A stretch of DNA of 64,000 nt from Leifsonia sp. ALI-44-B (GTDB lineage Bacteria > Actinomycetota > Actinomycetes > Actinomycetales > Microbacteriaceae). How positions within the stretch are numbered: position 1 is the stretch's first letter; every line of letters starts with the position of its first letter. The position numbers and the translations under genes were made by a program. Positions 1 through 7,455 of this stretch are shown one piece after another. The notes under the pieces were generated by a model. The model ran no database searches. It was not told where the DNA came from and saw nothing but the letters and a program-made list of their open reading frames with translations. The DNA is taken from assembly GCF_001984125.1 (NCBI RefSeq), contig NZ_MTQL01000006.1, forward strand, positions 248,001-312,000, read 5' to 3'.

Positions 1-2
1 TC

Positions 3-764
3 ACCCTCCTGTCCGAGCGGGGGACCGCCGCCCGGGGGAGTAGCCGCTCGTCGTCGGCCCGCGGCCCCCTCGTTGACTTCGATGACCCCGCGAGTATCTC
101 GTTCGAGGGCGTCGCTACGCTGGTTCTCGTGTCGGCCGGGGAGGCCGAGGACGATGTCGTCGTCGCGCGTCACGAGGCGGCGATCGCGGCGGCCGAGCGG
201 GATGGTGTCGCACATGTCGTCTACACCAGCCTGGCTTCCGAGGGTGACCACCTCGCGTTCGCGCTGGCGCATCGGTGGACGGAACGACGCCTGCGAGAAA
301 GCTCGCTGTCCTGGACCATCCTGCGCAACGGCCTCTACGCCGAGCTGTTCGGTTCGCTCTTCGGCTGGGACGGTTCGCGCCTCACGTCGGCGTTCGGCGG
401 CGGGGCCCTCGCGGCGGTGGCACGGGCCGATCTGGCCGAGGCGGCGGCCGTCGTGGCCGACCGTCCTGAGCGGCACGTGGGACGCACCTACGACCTCGTC
501 GGCGAACCGGTGACGGCGAATGACGTTGCGACCCGTCTCGGGGTCGACCTCGCCGACGTCTCGCTCCACGACAAGCGGGTCGAGTTGGATGCCGCCGGCC
601 TGAAGCCCTTCCAGCCCGCGATGCTCCTGTCGATCTTCACGTCGGTACGGCACGGTTTCTTGAGCGCATCGGGGAGTGACTTGCGTCTGCTCCTCGAACG
701 CGAACCGCGGGATGCCGTGCAGGTGGCAACCGAGGCGGCGAGCGCGGGGCGCCCGAACCTGTAG
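3..764 (+). CDS. NAD(P)H-binding (NmrA/QorB-like) protein, 5' end outside window
   Basis: The reading frame is already open at the first bases, so the N-terminal Rossmann glycine motif and the true start lie upstream of the window. What remains looks like the atypical SDR/NmrA family: a beta strand followed by VVYTSLASEG, then SWTILRNGLYAE, which matches the substrate-side region of QorB-like NAD(P)H:quinone oxidoreductases, and a C-terminal segment (GVDLADVSLHDK) typical of these roughly 280-residue proteins. A redox or redox-sensing role is the usual family assignment; the substrate cannot be told. The next gene starts about 50 bases downstream on the same strand. Confidence 0.75.
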   Translation, partial: TLLSERGTAARGSSRSSSARGPLVDFDDPASISFEGVATLVLVSAGEAEDDVVVARHEAAIAAAERDGVAHVVYTSLASEGDHLAFALAHRWTERRLRESSLSWTILRNGLYAELFGSLFGWDGSRLTSAFGGGALAAVARADLAEAAAVVADRPERHVGRTYDLVGEPVTANDVATRLGVDLADVSLHDKRVELDAAGLKPFQPAMLLSIFTSVRHGFLSASGSDLRLLLEREPRDAVQVATEAASAGRPNL

Positions 765-816
765 ACGACTCACCGCGCGGCCGGTTTACTCGTCGAGGTC
801 CTGCGAGAATGGCCGT

Positions 817-1479
817 ATGACCTCGACGCGTTCGGCCCGGGCCCTGCGGGGCGCGCTGGCGGCGATCGCGTCGACCTTCGTGGCGTTGCTCTCGCACGTG
901 GCGGGCGGGGGAGAGGTGCCCGGGCTGCTCGGCATCCTCGTGCCTCTCGTTCTGGCGACGGCCGTCTGCGTTCCGCTGGCCGGTCGACGTCTGTCGATCC
1001 TCCGCGTGTCGGCTTCGGTGATCGCCAGCCAGATGCTGTTCCACGTGTTGTTCGTTCTCGGGAGCGCCGGTAACACGTCCGCGGCATCGGCAACCGGGGG
1101 AGTAGGTCACGAGGGGCACGGAGGCCACGGTTCGGCAGCGGCACCGCTTCTGCTGGCGACTCCGGCCAGCGGCCCTAGCGCAGGTGTCCCCGCGCACGCA
1201 CACGCCGGCATGTGGGCGGCTCACGCTGCGGCGGCCGCCGTGACGATCCTGGCGATCTATCAGGGCGAGCGGGTCGTTCGGCGACTTCGCACGCTCGCGG
1301 TCGCGCTCGTGCGCGTTCTACTTCCCGTCGTCTCCACGATCCCCGTTCCATTCCTCGCCGCCGCTCCCGCGGACATCGAGACGGTCTCGCTTCCTCGGTC
1401 GCTCAGCGTCTATCCCTCCACGCGGTCGCACCGCGGCCCGCCCGCAGTCTCCTTCCCCTCACTCCCTCTCGCGACCTGA
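817..1479 (+). CDS. His-rich integral membrane protein next to copD
   Basis: A 220-residue protein that I do not recognise as a named family. I chose the ATG at 817 because the first hydrophobic helix follows it directly; the open frame extends upstream into the previous gene. It has about four hydrophobic segments (around residues 12-30, 36-55, 62-82 and 130-150) and a loop rich in His and Gly (HEGHGGHG, then HAHAGMWAAHAA) that could bind metal. Its place directly before a CopD-CtaG fusion suggests copper handling or delivery to cytochrome oxidase. That function is inferred from context only. The C-terminus is Pro/Ser-rich and basic. Confidence 0.7.
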   Translation: MTSTRSARALRGALAAIASTFVALLSHVAGGGEVPGLLGILVPLVLATAVCVPLAGRRLSILRVSASVIASQMLFHVLFVLGSAGNTSAASATGGVGHEGHGGHGSAAAPLLLATPASGPSAGVPAHAHAGMWAAHAAAAAVTILAIYQGERVVRRLRTLAVALVRVLLPVVSTIPVPFLAAAPADIETVSLPRSLSVYPSTRSHRGPPAVSFPSLPLAT

Positions 1480-1563
1480 GCAGCGATTTCCGCTGCCGGT
1501 GACGCCGGATGCCGCGCCGTGCGGCCCCTGCGTTCCCGTGTCGCGTTTCGTGTTGCCGTCGTC

Positions 1564-1581
1564 GACGCCTGAGAAGGCGTC
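1564..1581 (+). other. GC-rich hairpin in the copD leader
   Basis: GACGCCT and AGGCGTC form a perfect 7-bp stem with a GAGA tetraloop. It lies between the His-rich membrane protein and copD, about 60 bases before the copD start. No T-run follows, so it is either a weak terminator/attenuator or an mRNA structure. Confidence 0.4.
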
Positions 1582-1643
1582 ACCTCGGCGAGGTCATCGA
1601 GCGGTACGGCTGCGGCTGGCCGCTCAGGAAGGAGCCACCGACC

Positions 1644-3731
1644 GTGGCCGAAAACAGAGACAACCCCACCCCGACATCCCCTCGACCCGCGCCCACCCCG
1701 ATGCCCGATACGGAGCCCGACACCGATGCCGGCCCCGCTTGGAGCCCCACACCGCCTGGCTTCGTCGCAATCGCCCTCGCGATCTCGGTGCCGCTCGCCG
1801 TCGTGGCGACACTCCTCGGCCTCTCCCTCACGGGTGAACTCGGCCGCGGCCAGCTGCTCACCAACCCGGGGGAGTTGGTCACCTGGGGGCTCCCCATCGC
1901 GCGCGTGCTGCACGACGCGGCCGCCTCGGTGACCATCGGTCTGCTCCTCGCCGCCACGTTCTGGTTGCCGGGCCAGAAGATCGCCCCCGGCCTCATGTCG
2001 TTCTCGCAGGCCAAGGCTGTGTGGTGGGCAAGCTGGGCGGCCTCCGTCTGGCTGGCGGCGGGCATCGCGGTGCTCGTCTTCACCGCCGCGAACTCGATCG
2101 GCGTGCCCCTGACCGCGCCGTCGTTCCCCACGACGTTCGTCTTCTACGCGACCCAGCTCGAGCTCGGCCAGACGATGCTGGTGTCGATGGGATGCGTGGC
2201 CGCCGCGCTCTCGATCGCCCTGCTCGCGCGGCGGCAGTCCTGGGTGGCCACGGCCGCCGTCCTGTCTGTCGCTGCGCTCCTGCCGCTTTCGTTGTCGGGC
2301 CACGCCGCCGGATCGGACGAGCACGGCAACGCCGTCAACAGCCTCGCCATCCACCTCATCGGCGTCACGGCGTGGGCCGGTGGGCTCGTCGCCGTCATCC
2401 TCCTGCGCAAGAAGGTCGGCGCCCAGCTCGGCGCCGTCGTCGCCCGCTACTCCCTCCTGGCCGGGTGGGCCTTCGGCGCGGTCGCCTTCTCCGGTGTCGT
2501 GAATGCATCGCTCCGCATCAGCTCGCCGGCCGACCTCGTCACGCCCTACGGCATCCTGCTGATCGTGAAGGCGACGGCGCTCGTGCTGCTGGGCGTGGCC
2601 GGCGCGTGGCATCGCCTGCGTCTCATCCCGCGGCTGCGGCGCGACCCCTCCGACCGATCGGCTTTCGTGCGCCTGGCCGTTGGCGAGGTCGTCGTCATGG
2701 CCGTGACGATGGGTGCGTCGGTGGCGCTCTCACGCAGCCTGCCGCCCGTGTCGCAGGAACCCGTGGCCGACGACATCCGCCACCGCCTGCTGGGTTTCCC
2801 GTATCCGCCCGATGTCACGCCCCTGCGCATGTTCACGGAATGGCATATCGACTGGATGTGGGCGGGCCTCGCGCTCGTGGGCGCCGGCTGGTACGTGTGG
2901 GCGGCCCTGCGCGTGCGGCGACGCGGCGACAGCTGGCCCCTCGGCCGCATCGTGTCATGGGTGGCCGGGTGCGCCGCGCTCCTCTATGCCACGAGCGGGG
3001 GACCGGCCGTCTATGGGCAGGTCCACTTCAGCACGCACATGCTGCAGCACATGACGCTCATGATGGTGGTGCCGCCCCTGCTAGTACTCGGCGGGCCCGT
3101 CCTGTTGGCGCTGCGCACGCTGCCCGCTCGCAACGACGGCGGCCGCGGCATCCGTGAATGGATGCTCATCCTCGTGCACTCGCGCTATCTGCGGGTTCTG
3201 TCGACCCCGGCTGTCGCGGCCGTGCTCTTCGCGGGCAGCCTCGTGGTCTTCTATTACACCGGATGGTTCGAATGGGCCATGTTCGCGCACCAGGGCCACG
3301 TCTTCATGACGGTGCACTTCTTGGCGACCGGATACCTCTTCTTCTGGGTGCTCATCGGCATCGACCCGGGTCCGAACCGCCCCACGCACCTCATGCGTCT
3401 GCTCGTGCTGCTCGCGACACTGGCCTTCCACGCCTTCTTCGGCCTCACGATCATGGCGAACTCGGCCGTGCTCGCCGAGGCGTGGTGGACGGCGCTCGGG
3501 GGAGCGACGACCGCTCAGCTCCTCGCCGATCAGGGCGTTGGCGGCGGCATCGCGTGGAGCGCGGGGGAGATCCCCACGGTGCTGATCGCGCTCGTCGTGG
3601 TGGCGCAGTGGGTGAAGAGCGACGAGAAGTCGGCCAAACGCTACGACCGACGCGCCGAGCGGGACGGGGACGCGGAACTCGTCGCCTACAACTCCCGGCT
3701 GCGGCGCCTCGACGATGACGATCAGGGCTGA
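1644..3731 (+). CDS. Copper resistance CopD domain fused to CtaG-type cytochrome oxidase assembly domain
   Basis: About 695 residues. I chose the GTG at 1644 because a strong AGGAAGGAG ribosome-binding site ends 9 bases upstream; the frame is open further upstream without a better signal. The N-terminal half (residues 40-380) is a multi-helix CopD-like copper transport module. The C-terminal half (about 410-660) matches the caa3_CtaG family, with a conserved segment rich in His (FSTHMLQHMTLMMVVPPLL, then FAHQGHVFMTVHFLATGYLFF), residues that would bind copper. Such fusions are common in actinobacteria and are thought to supply Cu to the oxidase. SURF1 and haem A genes occur later in the window. 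The last 10 bases overlap the convergent oxidoreductase gene. Confidence 0.88.
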   Translation: MAENRDNPTPTSPRPAPTPMPDTEPDTDAGPAWSPTPPGFVAIALAISVPLAVVATLLGLSLTGELGRGQLLTNPGELVTWGLPIARVLHDAAASVTIGLLLAATFWLPGQKIAPGLMSFSQAKAVWWASWAASVWLAAGIAVLVFTAANSIGVPLTAPSFPTTFVFYATQLELGQTMLVSMGCVAAALSIALLARRQSWVATAAVLSVAALLPLSLSGHAAGSDEHGNAVNSLAIHLIGVTAWAGGLVAVILLRKKVGAQLGAVVARYSLLAGWAFGAVAFSGVVNASLRISSPADLVTPYGILLIVKATALVLLGVAGAWHRLRLIPRLRRDPSDRSAFVRLAVGEVVVMAVTMGASVALSRSLPPVSQEPVADDIRHRLLGFPYPPDVTPLRMFTEWHIDWMWAGLALVGAGWYVWAALRVRRRGDSWPLGRIVSWVAGCAALLYATSGGPAVYGQVHFSTHMLQHMTLMMVVPPLLVLGGPVLLALRTLPARNDGGRGIREWMLILVHSRYLRVLSTPAVAAVLFAGSLVVFYYTGWFEWAMFAHQGHVFMTVHFLATGYLFFWVLIGIDPGPNRPTHLMRLLVLLATLAFHAFFGLTIMANSAVLAEAWWTALGGATTAQLLADQGVGGGIAWSAGEIPTVLIALVVVAQWVKSDEKSAKRYDRRAERDGDAELVAYNSRLRRLDDDDQG

Positions 3732-4624
3732 ATAATCACGACCTTGCCGGAACCGCTCTCGGCCACGGTGTGCGCCTCGACGATGTCGGCGAGAGAAAAT
3801 TCGTGATCCACGCGCGGCGTGTAGAGGCCCTTCTCGCCGAGCGCGGCGGCGTATCGGAGGAGCGCAGAATCGTTGCGAGCGTCCACCTTGCGGAGGCCCA
3901 GTCGCGCAGCCCCCTGATCGTCGATGACGGTGACGACGCGCGACGGGTCCCCGACGATCCCGAGCAGATCCGGCAGCGATTTCGACGGTGCGGAATGGAG
4001 CGCTGCGTGGACCCCGTCGGGCGCCAGGTCGCGCACCCGATCGGCGAGACCCGCTCCATAGGTGGTCGGGTGGATGCCGAGCGATTCGAGGTAAGCGTGG
4101 TTGCTCGCACGGCCCGTGCCGATGACGGTGGCGCCGGCCGCGACGGCGAACGCGGCGGCGGCGCTGCCGACGGCACCGGAAGCGCCTTCGATGAGCAGGG
4201 TCCGCTCGTTCAGGTCTCCGAGGGTTTCGAGGGCGGCAGCCGCGGTCGCCGATGCGAGCCCGGCCGCCGCGGCCTGAGCCGTGGACCAGGCGCTCGGCAC
4301 GTCGGCCCAGGCCGTGAGCACCGCGAATTCGCCCGTGGTGTCGCTGATCCCGCCCAGGCCGAAGACGCGGTCGCCGACGTGTGCGTCTGACACCCCCTGA
4401 CCGATCTCGTCGATGATGCCGACGGCGTCGCGGCCGGGGATCGCGGGCAGGGTGAGAGGCAGGAACTGCTGCAGGTGGCCGGCGCGCAGGATGACGTCGA
4501 TCGGGTTCACGCTGGTGGCCAGCACCCGGACACGAATGGAACCGTCACCCGCATGAGGTTCGGGCGCATCGTCGACGAGGAGAACGTCGGGGGAGCCGTA
4601 CGTGTGAAAGCGCGCAGCGAGCAT
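3722..4624 (-). CDS. Zinc-independent MDR-family NADPH:quinone-type oxidoreductase
   Basis: A 300-residue member of the quinone oxidoreductase branch of the medium-chain dehydrogenase/reductase family. The N-terminal GroES-like domain shows VLATSVNPIDVILRAG and PGRDAVGIIDEIG; the nucleotide-binding domain shows LIEGASGAVGSAAAAFA followed by IGTGRASN, a pattern typical of NADPH users. No structural-zinc cysteines are visible. It ends inside copD's last codons (convergent overlap) and is divergent from a MarR regulator, whose likely operator covers this gene's promoter. An AAAGG Shine-Dalgarno precedes the ATG. A plausible role is MarR-controlled reduction of quinones or electrophiles; the substrate is unknown. 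Confidence 0.85.
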   Translation of the reverse strand: MLAARFHTYGSPDVLLVDDAPEPHAGDGSIRVRVLATSVNPIDVILRAGHLQQFLPLTLPAIPGRDAVGIIDEIGQGVSDAHVGDRVFGLGGISDTTGEFAVLTAWADVPSAWSTAQAAAAGLASATAAAALETLGDLNERTLLIEGASGAVGSAAAAFAVAAGATVIGTGRASNHAYLESLGIHPTTYGAGLADRVRDLAPDGVHAALHSAPSKSLPDLLGIVGDPSRVVTVIDDQGAARLGLRKVDARNDSALLRYAAALGEKGLYTPRVDHEFSLADIVEAHTVAESGSGKVVIIQP

Positions 4625-4659
4625 CGAGTCAGACCTTTCGAAGGGGAGAGCAGCAAATG

Positions 4660-4704
4660 CTTGCTGCGGAAAGTAACCTAACCCGGATTCCTTTCCGTGG
4701 CAAG
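4660..4704. promoter_or_regulatory. Inverted-repeat operator over the divergent oxidoreductase/marR promoters
   Basis: The arm at 4660-4673 reads CTTGCTGCGGAAAG and the arm at 4691-4704 reads CTTTCCGTGGCAAG; as an inverted repeat they match at 12 of 14 positions, centre to centre 31 bp (three helical turns). A minus-strand promoter for the oxidoreductase fits across it: TTGCCA (4698-4703), a 17-bp spacer, TAGGTT (4675-4680). A plus-strand promoter for marR also fits: TTCCTT (4688-4693), 17 bp, TATCGT (4711-4716). Autoregulation by the adjacent MarR protein is the natural reading but is inferred. Confidence 0.6.
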
Positions 4705-4722
4705 TATCGGTATCGTGGTGTC

Positions 4723-5214
4723 GTGACCACCTCAGATCGCCTCTCGCCTCAGCAGGACCGCACCTGGTCGTTGTTCGTCGGCGTCATGATGTGGTTGCCC
4801 GCCGAACTCGATGTGTATCTCGAACAGGTGGCGGATCTCAGTCATGCCGAGTTCGGGGTCCTGCGCTGCCTGGCCCTGGGGGAGGATCGTGAGATCCACA
4901 TGAGCCGGTTGGCCGCCACGGCGAGCGTGACGCCGTCGCACCTGTCGAGGATCGTCGGGCGTCTCGAGAAACGAGGACTTCTCGCTCGAAGTGCCGATCC
5001 GACGGATGCGCGCAAGACGCTCGCGAGGCTTACGCCGGCCGGCGATCGACTCCTGGCTGAGGTCGAACCCGGATATGTCGCCGAGGTGCGTTCCCGGGTG
5101 TTCGACCTGCTCGGCGATCGGCAGCTGGATCAGCTCGAAGATCTCGCCGAAGCCATCCTCACGCCGCTGCGGGGAGAATGCGTCGACCTGTTGCCGCCTC
5201 GGTCGGCTCGCTGA
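4723..5214 (+). CDS. MarR-family transcriptional regulator
   Basis: A 163-residue MarR protein. I chose the GTG at 4723, six bases after a TATCGT -10 element, which would make the mRNA leaderless. The winged helix lies at residues 45-110: LSHAEFGVLRCLA, then the recognition helix region VTPSHLSRIVGRLEKRGLL and the wing with the family's typical DPTDARKTLARLTPAG. The flanking helices would form the dimer interface. It is divergent from an NADPH oxidoreductase with a shared inverted repeat between them, so local repression relieved by a small molecule or oxidant is likely. The ligand cannot be told. Confidence 0.88.
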   Translation: MTTSDRLSPQQDRTWSLFVGVMMWLPAELDVYLEQVADLSHAEFGVLRCLALGEDREIHMSRLAATASVTPSHLSRIVGRLEKRGLLARSADPTDARKTLARLTPAGDRLLAEVEPGYVAEVRSRVFDLLGDRQLDQLEDLAEAILTPLRGECVDLLPPRSAR

Positions 5215-5271
5215 TTCCCTCTACGACTTCGCTCACTGAGTTCGCCGGCTGGGGAGGGTTCGAAACGGCTT

Positions 5272-5299
5272 TGTTGACATAATGTGCATTATCGGCACT
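5272..5299 (-). other. dif: dif site (XerC/XerD chromosome dimer resolution site)
   Basis: Read on the minus strand the site is XerC arm AGTGCCGATAA (5299-5289), six-base centre TGCACA (5288-5283) and XerD arm TTATGTCAACA (5282-5272). This has the 11-6-11 layout of dif. It matches the E. coli dif arms at 8 of 11 positions each and keeps the CCGATAAT...ACATTATGTCAA core that I recall for actinobacterial dif sites. It lies in an 85-bp gap between convergent genes and directly abuts the stop codon of the histidine kinase gene. No integrase or prophage gene is nearby, which argues for a chromosomal dif and not an exploited copy. Confidence 0.85.
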
Positions 5300-6565
5300 C
5301 TATTGGGGAGTGGGAGCGGGGTCCTTCTCGGGCTCGTTTCGCGACAGCTGAGGCGCCGGCAGTGAGACGCGTAACGCCGTGCCGCCTTCGTTGCCGGGGC
5401 CGATCTTCATATCTCCCTGGAAGGCCTGGATGCGTCGTGACAACGACAGCAGGCCGCCGTCGATGGACGGGTCGTCAGCGATTCCGACGCCATTGTCGAA
5501 GACGGTGAGAACGATTCGTTTTCCCGCGGGCTCGGCATCGTCGACGACAGACAGCGACACCCGGATGCTGTCGGCCGCACCGTGCTTGAGCGCGTTCGTG
5601 ATGCCTTCCTCGAGGCTCCGAACGAGCAGGGATCGCTGCGACAGGCCGATGACGTTGTCGGCGGGGTCGTCGAGCGCCCGGAATTCACGCGAGACGTCGA
5701 ACTTCGTGACGATACTGGTCGGCAGGCGCTGCAGAATGGCGCGGATGCTGGGCGCGACACCCACCTCGAGCAACGGCGGCGAGAGCAGACGACTCGTGGC
5801 GCGGACATCCCGCTCGCGCAGTTCATCCACCCGGTTTTCGACCGACCGGATGTCTTCCTCGGAAACCGTCTCCCCCGAGCCGACCCGTTTCGCCAGCTCG
5901 TCGAGGCTCGCGGCGATGAACACGAGGCGCTGCTGCACCGTGCCGTGCAAACCCTCCGCGACCTCGCTTTTTACGCGCAGCTCTTCGCCTTGGAGTGCCT
6001 GCAGCGCCAGGTCGGCTGCCCGTCGCTGAGCCGTCTGCTCGCGTTCCTCGTGGCGGGTCCTGCGGCGCGCGGCCGAGACGGCGAACCCGAAGGCGCCGCA
6101 CACCATGAGCGTCGCCACCGAGGCCCCGAACTCGACCAGCACGACATCGGCGGTCGGCGAGCGATACACCCCGAGCAGCAGCTGCAGGCCGACCCGCACA
6201 AGCCCGGCCACGCACGACACGGCGAATGTGAGCGCGAGCACACGGGGCCGCCACCACTCGTGCAGCGAGGGACCCCAGCGGGTCATGAGCAGGAAGCCGA
6301 GCAGGAGTACTGCTCCCCCGATGCCGACGACGTTCGCGGTGATGCGCTCGAAGAGCATGCCGCGTGACCCGCCGGGCGCCACCCAGGCGAAGATATAGAC
6401 CGTCTGCATGGCCGTACCGATGCCGAAGGCCAGGGCGACGGCACCCGAGGCGACGACGAACGACCGCGAATCGCTGATGCGGTCGTTGCGATCGTCGTGG
6501 TCCCGCCTGTCGGTGTCATCGGCGCGCGACTGTGCCAGCCCCCGCGCCGGTCTCCTGATCCCCAC
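5300..6565 (-). CDS. Membrane sensor histidine kinase (NarX/DesK-type)
   Basis: About 421 residues from a GTG at 6565 with no clear Shine-Dalgarno, so the N-terminus is uncertain. Four hydrophobic segments occupy roughly residues 35-165, followed by a cytoplasmic linker, a HisKA_3-type dimerisation helix with LHGTVQQRLVFIA, and a HATPase domain with the N box EEGITNALKHGA, DNGVGI and a final GGTALRVSLP. In most family members the phosphorylated His is followed by Asp or Glu; here it is followed by Gly, which may change autokinase or phosphatase balance. It is divergent from a LuxR-type response regulator that is the obvious partner. Its stop codon touches the dif site. Confidence 0.85.
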   Translation of the reverse strand: MGIRRPARGLAQSRADDTDRRDHDDRNDRISDSRSFVVASGAVALAFGIGTAMQTVYIFAWVAPGGSRGMLFERITANVVGIGGAVLLLGFLLMTRWGPSLHEWWRPRVLALTFAVSCVAGLVRVGLQLLLGVYRSPTADVVLVEFGASVATLMVCGAFGFAVSAARRRTRHEEREQTAQRRAADLALQALQGEELRVKSEVAEGLHGTVQQRLVFIAASLDELAKRVGSGETVSEEDIRSVENRVDELRERDVRATSRLLSPPLLEVGVAPSIRAILQRLPTSIVTKFDVSREFRALDDPADNVIGLSQRSLLVRSLEEGITNALKHGAADSIRVSLSVVDDAEPAGKRIVLTVFDNGVGIADDPSIDGGLLSLSRRIQAFQGDMKIGPGNEGGTALRVSLPAPQLSRNEPEKDPAPTPQ

Positions 6566-6702
6566 AGGTCGATTTTCTCAAAGGAATCTCATTTTCGGCG
6601 GCAATCGGCGTGCCTATTTTGGGGGCATCGGCGACGCTCGCTGCGCATCCCGCCGAGAGTTTCCTCCCCCTTCGCGCGCATCCCACCCGGCATACTCGTC
6701 AC

Positions 6703-7416
6703 ATGGACATCTCGGAGCGCACCCCGCGCGCAGGCGGAACGTCGCGGTCATCCGGGGGCACCACTCCCCTGCGCGTCGGCGTCGTCGAAGACCAACCCCT
6801 CTTCAACGGCATGCTCGGCGACCTGATCGACAAGCATCCCCGCACGCGGCTCGTCGGTCGGGCCACCACGGTCGCGCACGCGCGCAAACTCTTCCTGCCG
6901 GGCACGGTCGACGTTCTGACGATGGACATCGAACTTCCCGACGGAAACGGCGTGAGCCTCGGGGTCAGCCTGAAACGCCAGGCCCCCGAACTCGGCATCG
7001 TCCTGCTCTCCGCCTACGACCTCATGGACATGTTGCTCGAGATGCCCGACGACATGCGGGGCGGCTGGAGCTATCTGTCGAAGAAGTCGGCGCTCACCTC
7101 GGAGACACTGTTCGCCGCCATCGAGGCGTCGGCGCGGGGCGACTCGATGCTCGACCCCGACCTCATCGCGCACGCCACGCCGCGCACTGAGTCAGTGCTG
7201 CACCGTCTCACCGACCGGCAGTACGCCGTGCTGCAGCTGCTGGCCCAGGGCCTGTCGAACCAGGGCATCGCCGCCCGGCTCGGAATCGCCGAGAAATCGG
7301 TGCAGAACCACCTGACGAGCATCTACAGCATCCTCGGCGTGCCGGCCGATTCGGCCAAGAACCCGCGCGTCCTGGCCGCGCTCACCCTGCTGGCAGAAAC
7401 CGGCCGGGACAGCTAG
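6703..7416 (+). CDS. NarL/LuxR-type response regulator
   Basis: 237 residues. I chose the ATG at 6703, which follows a CATACT -10-like hexamer by six bases; the open frame extends upstream without support. The receiver domain shows the acidic pair in VVEDQPL, the phospho-acceptor Asp in LTMDIELPDG, the conserved Ser in LLSAYD and the Lys in YLSKKSA. The C-terminal GerE/LuxR helix-turn-helix is LTDRQYAVLQLLAQGLSNQG, then IAARLGIAEKSVQNHL. It probably receives phosphate from the divergent kinase at 5300-6565. The next gene on the same strand is phosphoketolase, but that gene has its own promoter, so a regulatory link is possible but unproven. Confidence 0.9.
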   Translation: MDISERTPRAGGTSRSSGGTTPLRVGVVEDQPLFNGMLGDLIDKHPRTRLVGRATTVAHARKLFLPGTVDVLTMDIELPDGNGVSLGVSLKRQAPELGIVLLSAYDLMDMLLEMPDDMRGGWSYLSKKSALTSETLFAAIEASARGDSMLDPDLIAHATPRTESVLHRLTDRQYAVLQLLAQGLSNQGIAARLGIAEKSVQNHLTSIYSILGVPADSAKNPRVLAALTLLAETGRDS

Positions 7417-7420
7417 TCCC

Positions 7421-7449
7421 TTGTGACGCCCCGGCCACTCGCCTAGCGT
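7421..7449 (+). promoter_or_regulatory. Promoter of the phosphoketolase gene
   Basis: TTGTGA (7421-7426) and TAGCGT (7444-7449) are separated by exactly 17 bp. The expected transcription start, 6-7 bases after the -10 element, falls on the ATG at 7456, so the mRNA would be leaderless. An AAGG lies too close to the ATG to act as a ribosome-binding site. Confidence 0.5.
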
Positions 7450-7455
7450 CGAAGG

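Noticed and set aside
4674-4681. TAACCTAA, an iron-box (DtxR/IdeR) half-site
   Set aside because: Only half of the 19-bp palindrome is present and it coincides with the -10 region inside a better inverted repeat.
5251-5258. GGGGAGGG as an FtsK-orienting KOPS motif beside dif
   Set aside because: KOPS sequences differ between phyla and a single 8-mer in GC-rich DNA is expected by chance; mentioned only as a side note.
5272-5299. dif-like site carried by an integrative mobile element exploiting Xer (IMEX)
   Set aside because: There is no second copy, phage gene or composition change within the window on either side.
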